Origin: Puniceicoccales bacterium
Lineage (GTDB): Bacteria > Verrucomicrobiota > Verrucomicrobiia > Opitutales > LL51
Reading direction: 5' to 3'
DNA: 6,772 nucleotides
NCBI GenBank assembly: GCA_031267435.1
Contig: JAIRZB010000025.1
Span: 1-6,772 of the forward strand
Below the pieces are notes generated by a model. It ran no database searches. It was not told the origin of the DNA and worked only from the letters and a program-made list of their open reading frames with translations. Positions 1 to 4,187 of this stretch are shown in pieces. Numbering within the stretch: position 1 is the first letter of the stretch; each line of letters begins with the position of its first letter. Position numbers and translations under genes: made by a program.

Positions 1-231
1 GTGAAAGGCTTAGATGTAAAAATACAATTGCAGAGATGCTCGTGTTGCCCGAATGGCGAAGTTATTGAAAAAAGTTCCATTGGGGCTGGATTTAGTGGAA
101 GTTTAGTTGTGGAAGGAGGAGCACAACCCGATGGGAGTTTCAATGTTGTAGGAATATATAGCGGTCCTATTTTGACTCCAGGTTTAAAAGATACCATAGT
201 ACAAACGATACGATCGATAAAAGACGTATGA
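1..231 (+). CDS. 3' end of an unidentified gene, possibly a trypsin-like serine peptidase (partial)
   Basis: The reading frame is open at the first base and ends at TGA 229-231, so this is most likely the C-terminal 76 codons of a longer gene. The GTG at base 1 need not be a true start. The visible protein has a Cys-rich patch (C13, C15, C16), then GAGFSGSLVV at residues 28-37, and NVVGIYSG at 48-55. That layout resembles the end of chymotrypsin-fold peptidases, where the catalytic serine lies in a GxSGS motif and a VxGI strand follows about 15-20 residues later; S32 would then be the nucleophile. His and Asp of the triad would lie upstream, outside the window, so activity cannot be judged. 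It is convergent with lpxD, with 31 bases between them. The coding call is fairly safe; the peptidase call is a motif-level guess. Confidence 0.5.
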   Translation: MKGLDVKIQLQRCSCCPNGEVIEKSSIGAGFSGSLVVEGGAQPDGSFNVVGIYSGPILTPGLKDTIVQTIRSIKDV

Positions 232-262
232 ATGTTATAAAATCGTAATCTTATGGCTATGG

Positions 263-1282
263 TCATGGCGTCTTGCTAAATTTTCGCAAAACTTCGGGGA
301 GTTTAGCAAGACTGGCAAATTGTCGGACGGCTTCTTTGTAGGGAGCTGCCGGCGATCCCAATAGGACCGAATGGGGCTCCGTATCTTTAGTTACACCCGA
401 TTGGGCGCCAATTTGAGTGCTATCGGCAATGTGAAGATGGCCGGCAATGCCAACTTGCCCGCCGATTGTAACGTTGTCCCCAATGGTTGTACTTCCTGCG
501 ATGCCCACCTGAGCAATAATAATACAATTTTTACCGATTTTGACATTGTGACCGATTTGGACGAGGTTGTCAATTTTTGTTCCCTGACCAATAACCGTCG
601 AGGCAAATCGGGCGCGGTCGATGGTCGTGTTGGCACCAATATCGACATAGTCTTCGATAATTACATTGCCGATTTGAGGAATTTTTTTGTGGTATCCATC
701 AATTTTTTCAAAACCAAATCCGTCTGAACCAATGGTTACGCCGGAATGAAGTATGACGTGATCGCCAATTTTAGAAAAAGACATAATCGATACGTTGGGA
801 AAAATTTTTACATCGTGGCCAATCGATGAGTGGTTCCCTATAAAAACTCCAGCACCAATTACCGTATTTTTGCCGATCGAAGCGTGTTCTTCAATAATAG
901 CATAGGGCCCAATGGAGATATTTTGTGCCAGTTTAGCCGTAGGATGAATGATCGCCGAAGAATGAATTTCATGGGAAATTAAGTGCTCGTTCAATTTTGC
1001 GATATGTTGGCAGATTTTGGACAGTGAAACGGATGGATTTTCACAGAAAAAAACCGTCTGGTTTTCCTTTGGAGCGTAGTCAAAATTTTTAGGAAGGAGT
1101 AGGAGTGAGGCCTGAGCAGTAACGACACTACGCATATATTTCGGATTTGCGAGAAAAGAAAGCGAGCCAAATTGCGCTTCCTGTAGTGAGGCAATTTGGG
1201 TAATATTTCCCGTAAAGTTTCCGTAAATTTGTTCCGGTTTTACGATGAATTGAATCTCTTCCGGCGAAAGTTGAAATCGCAT
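263..1282 (-). CDS. lpxD: UDP-3-O-(3-hydroxyacyl)glucosamine N-acyltransferase
   Basis: LpxD transfers a 3-hydroxyacyl chain from acyl-ACP to the 2-amino group of UDP-3-O-acylglucosamine, the third step of lipid A synthesis, in the cytoplasm. The 339 residues match the usual length (E. coli 341). Residues 1-105 form the uridine-binding N-domain, including FGSLSFLANPKY at 38-49. From about 110 a left-handed beta-helix of hexapeptide repeats follows (SIGPYA, VIGAGV, TIGDNV and similar) to about 298. Family hallmarks are GSDGFGF at 185-191, the TTIDR motif at 219-223, and IDNLVQIGHNVKIG at 237-250, with H245 in the position of catalytic E. coli H239. The C-terminal helix (GSPAAP, then about 313-337) is present. 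The ATG at 1282 fits the family N-terminus, but no Shine-Dalgarno precedes it. No fabZ, lpxA or lpxB lies beside it. The gene looks intact. Confidence 0.96.
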   Translation of the reverse strand: MRFQLSPEEIQFIVKPEQIYGNFTGNITQIASLQEAQFGSLSFLANPKYMRSVVTAQASLLLLPKNFDYAPKENQTVFFCENPSVSLSKICQHIAKLNEHLISHEIHSSAIIHPTAKLAQNISIGPYAIIEEHASIGKNTVIGAGVFIGNHSSIGHDVKIFPNVSIMSFSKIGDHVILHSGVTIGSDGFGFEKIDGYHKKIPQIGNVIIEDYVDIGANTTIDRARFASTVIGQGTKIDNLVQIGHNVKIGKNCIIIAQVGIAGSTTIGDNVTIGGQVGIAGHLHIADSTQIGAQSGVTKDTEPHSVLLGSPAAPYKEAVRQFASLAKLPEVLRKFSKTP

Positions 1283-1288
1283 TGGGAA

Positions 1289-1316
1289 ATTGTTTTTTTC
1301 TCGAAATGGCTGTCAA
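1289..1316 (-). promoter_or_regulatory. possible sigma70-type promoter for lpxD
   Basis: On the minus strand a perfect TTGACA lies at 1316-1311, followed after 16 bases by AACAAT at 1294-1289, a 4/6 match to the -10 consensus. Transcription would start within a base or two of the lpxD ATG, giving a nearly leaderless message, which fits the missing ribosome binding site. The -35 box overlaps one arm of a small CTGTC/GACAG inverted repeat (1310-1314 and 1324-1328). The -10 is weak, so this is only a candidate. Confidence 0.3.
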
Positions 1317-1334
1317 ATAAAAAGACAGTCTTAC

Positions 1335-1355
1335 CCAGAAGGCTCTGCCCTCTGG
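1335..1355. repeat. hairpin with CTCTG loop, copy 1
   Basis: CCAGAAGG (1335-1342) pairs with CCCTCTGG (1348-1355) around CTCTG, with one A-C mismatch. The 21 bases 1341-1361, covering the loop, right arm and following ACTCCC, recur exactly at 6752-6772, where the stem is perfect. Confidence 0.75.
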
Positions 1356-1375
1356 ACTCCCGCAAGGAGGCTAGC

Positions 1376-1394
1376 TATGGGGCTCCGCCCCATA
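1376..1394. repeat. hairpin with CTCCG loop
   Basis: TATGGGG (1376-1382) and CCCCATA (1388-1394) form a perfect 7-bp stem around CTCCG. The pentanucleotide loop is a one-base variant of the CTCTG loop at 1343-1347, which suggests a common origin. Confidence 0.75.
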
Positions 1395-1399
1395 CCCCG

Positions 1400-1420
1400 C
1401 AAGGAGTCGCGGACTCCTTG
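1400..1420. repeat. 9-bp perfect hairpin, GCG loop
   Basis: CAAGGAGTC (1400-1408) pairs perfectly with GACTCCTTG (1412-1420) around GCG. It resembles the hairpin at 6683-6701, whose arms begin and end with the same CAAGGA/TCCTTG bases. Confidence 0.8.
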
Positions 1421-1429
1421 ACCTCGGTA

Positions 1430-1470
1430 TGCGGCCACACCATGCGAAAGTTTCGCATGGTTTGGCCGCA
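1430..1470. repeat. 41-base nested palindrome with internal bulge
   Basis: The outer arms TGCGGCCA (1430-1437) and TGGCCGCA (1463-1470) enclose the inner arms CCATGCGAAA (1440-1449) and TTTCGCATGG (1451-1460). A symmetric CA/TT internal loop (1438-1439, 1461-1462) separates the two stems, and a single base, G1450, sits at the centre. GACC at 1420-1423 and GGTC at 1473-1476 could close a further outer stem. Confidence 0.8.
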
Positions 1471-1482
1471 ACGGTCCTTTTT

Positions 1483-1515
1483 ATCCAGGCCCGCGGCGAA
1501 GCCGCGGGCCTGGAT
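1483..1515. repeat. 15-bp perfect hairpin with GCGAAGC apex
   Basis: The arms 1483-1497 and 1501-1515 are perfectly complementary over 15 bp (ATCCAGGCCCGCGGC and its complement), with GAA (1498-1500) as the loop. The apex GCGAAGC at 1496-1502 is the sequence known from DNA chemistry to fold into an unusually stable mini-hairpin. No T-run follows on either strand, so a Rho-independent terminator is unlikely. Confidence 0.85.
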
Positions 1516-1545
1516 TCCTAGGTCATTTTACTTAAAAGTATTAAA

Positions 1546-1576
1546 GCCCCGCCCGGCGCTTCGCGCCGGGCGGGGC
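1546..1576. repeat. 14-bp perfect GC-only hairpin, GCGAAGC apex on the minus strand
   Basis: GCCCCGCCCGGCGC (1546-1559) pairs perfectly with 1563-1576 around TTC. The apex GCTTCGC at 1558-1564 reads GCGAAGC on the minus strand, so this unit and 1483-1515 carry the same apex on opposite strands. Every stem base is G or C. Confidence 0.85.
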
Positions 1577-1591
1577 CTTAGGCCCCCCGGT

Positions 1592-1628
1592 CGGCCGGTA
1601 CCACGGGCGATGCCCGAGGTACCGGCCG
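1592..1628. repeat. hairpin, 11-bp plus 5-bp stem
   Basis: CGGCCGGTACC (1592-1602) pairs with GGTACCGGCCG (1618-1628). Inside, after an A-A mismatch (1603/1617), CGGGC (1604-1608) pairs with GCCCG (1612-1616) around GAT. Confidence 0.8.
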
Positions 1629-1637
1629 CATCCAGGT

Positions 1638-1657
1638 CCAGGGGATGGATCCCCTGG
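1638..1657. repeat. 9-bp hairpin with outer closing arms
   Basis: CCAGGGGAT (1638-1646) pairs with ATCCCCTGG (1649-1657) around GG. GCATCC (1628-1633) and GGATGC (1663-1668) lie outside and could close a second stem, overlapping the ends of the neighbouring units. Confidence 0.75.
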
Positions 1658-1666
1658 CAAGGGGAT

Positions 1667-1689
1667 GCAAGGGGAAGGATTCCCCTTGC
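1667..1689. repeat. 10-bp perfect hairpin, GGA loop
   Basis: GCAAGGGGAA (1667-1676) pairs with TTCCCCTTGC (1680-1689) around GGA. The block 1679-1694 recurs exactly at 6725-6740, where the matching left arm has two changes. Confidence 0.8.
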
Positions 1690-1702
1690 CCTGGCGGGGA
1701 TT

Positions 1703-1723
1703 CTAAGGGCGCGCAGCCCTTAG
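1703..1723. repeat. 8-bp perfect hairpin, GCGCA loop
   Basis: CTAAGGGC (1703-1710) pairs with GCCCTTAG (1716-1723) around GCGCA. The right arm overlaps the left arm of the last unit. Confidence 0.75.
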
Positions 1724-1750
1724 GGGGGTTGCAAGGGCGAGGAGCCCCTA
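1721..1750. repeat. last hairpin of the cluster
   Basis: TAGGGG (1721-1726) can pair with CCCCTA (1745-1750). Within this span GGGC (1735-1738) can instead pair with GCCC (1744-1747) around GAGGA; the two pairings share bases 1745-1747 and are alternatives. After 1750 the sequence returns to AT-rich leader DNA before the thioredoxin start. Confidence 0.55.
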
Positions 1751-1795
1751 GGAAAAATAGCTTGAATTAAAAAAAGAATTATTAGGAATCATCCT

Positions 1796-2107
1796 ATGTC
1801 AAAGGCAATTCATCTTTCCGAAGACTCATTTAAATCCACGATTCGCGAAAACACGGGGAAAATTATTATCGATTTTTGGGCACCGTGGTGTGGACCTTGC
1901 CGTTCCTTGGGAAAGATTTTGGACACGCTATCCTGCGAGCACGATGACATTAAAATTTACAAGATCAACGTTGATGAATGTTTTTTTTTAGCGGAGGAGT
2001 ACGACATTTCTTCAATTCCAGCAATGTTATTTTTCGACAACGGAAAATTAATTGATCAGACGGTTGGGTTAATGACTAAAATGGATATTCTCAGAAAATT
2101 TTGCTAA
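1796..2107 (+). CDS. trxA: thioredoxin
   Basis: A single-domain cytoplasmic thioredoxin of 103 residues (E. coli 108), a dithiol carrier that reduces protein disulfides. The classical WCGPC active site is at 31-35 with C32 and C35 as the redox pair. D26 is the buried acid, DFWAPW (26-31) is the canonical strand, and the cis-proline is P75 in SSIPAMLFF. FFDNGKLIDQTVG (79-91) matches the terminal hairpin. Beyond the pair there are three cysteines, C47, C62 and a C-terminal C103, that typical TrxA does not need. AGGA at 1784-1787 lies 8 bases before the ATG and supports this start. A run of nine T lies inside the gene at 1981-1989. It is the first of three closely packed plus-strand genes. Whether it is the main thioredoxin of the cell or a paralogue cannot be told here. 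Confidence 0.93.
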   Translation: MSKAIHLSEDSFKSTIRENTGKIIIDFWAPWCGPCRSLGKILDTLSCEHDDIKIYKINVDECFFLAEEYDISSIPAMLFFDNGKLIDQTVGLMTKMDILRKFC

Positions 2108-2148
2108 AGACACTTGACTTGTTCGAATCTTTTTGATCCCATTGAGCC

Positions 2149-3081
2149 ATGGCAAACCAATCGAGGCAAATTTACTTCAAGGGGATTGCGTGGTTTATTG
2201 GGAGTCTTATAGTTTGTGAGACCAACGATGTGATTACAAAATTTCTAGAAGAAAGCCTGAGTCCGCTGCAAGTTATAGTGGGACGATTTTTTTTTAGTAC
2301 CCTAACTTTATTGCCACTTATGCTTTCCAACGGGGCAAATTTTCACAGTAAATGTCTTGGAGCGAATTTTTTAAGGGGGTTTATTCTTTTTATTGGCATG
2401 TTTATTTGGTGTTACGGCCTTGATACATCCCAACTAAGTATTGCCTGTCTAATCAATTTTACCACGCCCATGTTCACATTAATTTTAGCGGCACTTATTT
2501 TGAAAGAAAAAGTAGAGAAAGCGCGTATTGGGGCGACCCTTGTTGGATTTTTGGGGGTAGCGGTTGTTCTCAATCCCCGCACGGCATCTTTTTCTACGGC
2601 AACGGCCTCACTATTTTTATTATCGGCTCTTTTTTTCGCCCTGCTTGACATTCTCAATAAAAAATTAGTCACCAAAGAAACGACATTGGGGAGTCTATTT
2701 TTTACGGGATTTTTTACTATGCTATGCACATTGGGAGCTATGTTTTGTTCAAACGATGCCGCCCAAACTTTGGTAGCAGTATTTACAACGGGCTGGCAAA
2801 ACATTGCGTTACTTATTCTTTTGGGATTAGGCGCCAATCTTTTACTTTTTTTTATTTTAAAATCGCTCAGTTACATTGATGTTTCAGCGGCGGCGCCTTT
2901 CCGCTACGTGGAGCTGGTTCTAGCGAGTGCATTTGGATATTTATTTTTTGACGAAAAAATTTCGACCAATGCTATTTTAGGCGCCATTATTATTATTCCC
3001 AGCGTCATTTATCTTGTGCGCTGCGAAGTAAAAATATCGCACAATCACACTGAGATACAAATTCCAACCCATTGCTGTTGA
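2149..3081 (+). CDS. EamA-family (DMT) transporter, probably S-adenosylmethionine uptake type
   Basis: An inner-membrane carrier of 310 residues with about ten hydrophobic segments (roughly 9-27, 38-59, 72-90, 97-118, 126-142, 150-170, 181-200, 216-237, 243-266, 273-291), arranged as two EamA repeats. Several stretches match, from memory, the Rickettsia Sam carrier: GIAWFIGSL with ND at 26-27, LRGFILFIGM (75-84), LDILNKK (166-172), APFRYVELV (249-257) and GAIIIIP (278-284). The Rickettsia protein and a chlamydial relative import host S-adenosylmethionine. The substrate here is inferred by resemblance; another small metabolite is possible because the superfamily is functionally broad. No strong ribosome binding site precedes the ATG, which lies 41 bases after the thioredoxin stop. 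A second nine-T run is at 2287-2295. The tail (HNH, THCC) is cytosolic or periplasmic and unremarkable. Confidence 0.85.
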   Translation: MANQSRQIYFKGIAWFIGSLIVCETNDVITKFLEESLSPLQVIVGRFFFSTLTLLPLMLSNGANFHSKCLGANFLRGFILFIGMFIWCYGLDTSQLSIACLINFTTPMFTLILAALILKEKVEKARIGATLVGFLGVAVVLNPRTASFSTATASLFLLSALFFALLDILNKKLVTKETTLGSLFFTGFFTMLCTLGAMFCSNDAAQTLVAVFTTGWQNIALLILLGLGANLLLFFILKSLSYIDVSAAAPFRYVELVLASAFGYLFFDEKISTNAILGAIIIIPSVIYLVRCEVKISHNHTEIQIPTHCC

Positions 3082-3083
3082 TT

Positions 3084-3758
3084 ATGCAAATTAAATTTCA
3101 CATTTACCTGACGCACATGTTGATATCATCGATAGCGGGAGCAATTTTTATTCCTAGGATCATCGAAATAGTGCGACAAAAAATCGTCGCATACGCGCAG
3201 CGGGAGTGCGTGAATCAGGATGGCACTGAGCAGGATAGCAACACACCTCGCCACTTATATCTTTTAGATCAACCAAAAATTTCCGAAAAACAAATTATTA
3301 CTTTTTTCACAAAAAATAATCCTAATTTGGACAGGAATTACATCGAAAGGATTGCCAAATTATATTGTATGGAATCGAAACAGGAGTCGGTTAATACCGC
3401 CGTTACGGTTGCGCAGATGGCATTGGAGACCGGATTTTTACAATTCAATGGATCGGCAAAAAAATCACAAAACAATTTTGCAGGGATGGGTTGTGTTTGC
3501 GAGAATCACCAGGGCAATTCTTTTGCGACGATTGAGGAAGGCGTTCGTGCGCATATTCAGCATTTTAAGGCATACGCTTCCCCTGCCCCACTGCATACTT
3601 CCTGCGTAGATTCCAGATACAAATTTGTTCAGAAATCAAAATTTTTTGGAAAATTGAAAACGGTTTATGATTTTGTTGGAGTCTGGGCCATGGACGAAGA
3701 CTATGGGAAAAAATTAGCAAAATTAACACAGGATCTGCTTAGCACTCCAAATTTCTAG
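3084..3758 (+). CDS. membrane-anchored glucosaminidase-domain (GH73-type) protein
   Basis: Probable peptidoglycan hydrolase cutting the glycan strand, acting in the periplasm. The 224 residues begin with a short basic start and one hydrophobic segment (about 8-27, LISSIAGAIFIP). No clear cleavage site follows, so it is probably a membrane anchor. After a linker, the domain at about 65-212 shows VAQMALETG (109-117) with E115 as the expected catalytic acid, then NNFAGMG (130-136), FATIEEGVRAHIQHFKAYAS (147-166) and WAMDEDYGKKL. These are the motifs of FlgJ/LytG-like glucosaminidases. No flagellar genes are seen, so cell-wall remodelling is likelier than a flagellar role. ATG 3084 lies two bases after the transporter stop, suggesting translational coupling. 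A TTG at 3072 would overlap that stop and add four residues, and ATG 3117 would shorten the protein by eleven. No Shine-Dalgarno decides. Confidence 0.8.
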   Translation: MQIKFHIYLTHMLISSIAGAIFIPRIIEIVRQKIVAYAQRECVNQDGTEQDSNTPRHLYLLDQPKISEKQIITFFTKNNPNLDRNYIERIAKLYCMESKQESVNTAVTVAQMALETGFLQFNGSAKKSQNNFAGMGCVCENHQGNSFATIEEGVRAHIQHFKAYASPAPLHTSCVDSRYKFVQKSKFFGKLKTVYDFVGVWAMDEDYGKKLAKLTQDLLSTPNF

Positions 3759-3771
3759 CAATATTTTGACT

Positions 3772-4125
3772 TTAATTTTTACGCAAAGTCTCCAAATATT
3801 TCCAAAACGAGTCGTATTGTTCAAACATTTGCTCATCGCTGATGGGCAATTTATTGCGATACAGAAAATCAGAAAGCGTATGTTGGTGCAAAACGTAGGT
3901 ACAAAAAACGATATTTTTTTTAGTTTCGAAATAGATACGCAGATCATCGATGCGGCAGCGATAGATATCCGTATTTCCGCGGCGGAATTTTTTTACATTC
4001 GAAAATTCTTTTCGCAAGCATTCGTCGCAGTACCCGCTTAATTTATCAATAAATTGTAATTGAATCAGCTTATCCATTTTGTTAAATTCCGCTAAACTTT
4101 GTTCACTAAAGGTAATCTGATACAT
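3772..4125 (-). CDS. RelE/ParE-like toxin-family protein without a partner antitoxin
   Basis: A 117-residue protein whose first 90 residues resemble the RelE/ParE fold. MYQITFSEQSLAEFNKMDK (1-19) fits the first strand and helix; after a second helix, VKKFRRGNTDIYRCRIDDLRIYFE (44-67) carries the YRxRxxDxRxYFE pattern (Y55, R56, R58, D61, R63, Y65), and VFCTYVLHQHTLSDFLYR (73-90) follows. Typical members cleave mRNA at the ribosome or poison gyrase. The C-terminal extension (about 91-117, KLPISDEQMFEQYDSFWKYLE) is longer than in classical RelE and recalls, from memory, a conserved single-copy form in Opitutae-type Verrucomicrobiota. No small antitoxin frame is adjacent on the same strand: the 62 bases upstream hold no gene, and 13 bases downstream the convergent glucosaminidase gene ends. 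No Shine-Dalgarno is visible. A domesticated, non-toxic role is as likely as a toxin. Confidence 0.75.
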   Translation of the reverse strand: MYQITFSEQSLAEFNKMDKLIQLQFIDKLSGYCDECLRKEFSNVKKFRRGNTDIYRCRIDDLRIYFETKKNIVFCTYVLHQHTLSDFLYRNKLPISDEQMFEQYDSFWKYLETLRKN

Positions 4126-4187
4126 AATTTTAGGCTATAAATCTTTCGGGTCTTGCAACACTATACTGTTTCTTTTTCTAGGAAACG

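Larger units (their letters stand above)
1335..1750. repeat. GC-rich mosaic of about eleven consecutive hairpins
   Basis: This stretch fills most of the divergent lpxD/thioredoxin gap. It is a head-to-tail series of inverted repeats with different sequences, mostly with stems of 7-15 bp and loops of 2-5 bases. Units are at 1335-1355, 1376-1394, 1400-1420, 1430-1470, 1483-1515, 1546-1576, 1592-1628, 1638-1657, 1667-1689, 1703-1723 and 1721-1750. A counted sample, 1561-1620, has 48 G+C in 60 bases; 4801-4860 in the nuclease gene has 16 in 60. The word GCAAGG recurs as a linker at 1362, 1399, 1657, 1667 and 1731. Open frames through it read as low-complexity Arg/Pro/Ala-rich translations and are not credible genes. 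Lying between divergent genes, and without T-runs after the stems, it does not look like terminators. A non-coding palindromic repeat family is my reading. Confidence 0.85.

Noticed and set aside
221..274. Pairing AAGACG with CGTCTT as a terminator between the first gene and lpxD
   Set aside because: Only six pairs with a 42-base loop; it could easily be chance.
371..727. Open frame of 118 codons opposite lpxD
   Set aside because: Lies wholly inside the clearly coding lpxD on the other strand; the hexapeptide repeat pattern of lpxD explains its openness.
1196..1723. Open frame of 175 codons on the plus strand
   Set aside because: It runs antisense to lpxD and then through the hairpin array; the translation is Arg/Pro/Ala-rich low complexity produced by GC-rich palindromes, with no family resemblance.
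1335..1750. CRISPR array or tandem direct repeat
   Set aside because: The units are inverted repeats of different sequence; there is no constant direct repeat of 23-47 bases with regular spacers.
3766..4041. Open frame of 91 codons on the plus strand, opposite the RelE-like gene
   Set aside because: Overlaps a better supported gene almost entirely and shows no recognisable motif; it cannot be the missing antitoxin on present evidence.
4153..4167. TTGCAA and TATACT as a promoter for the nuclease gene
   Set aside because: The two elements are only three bases apart and no suitable -35 lies 16-18 bases before TATACT.
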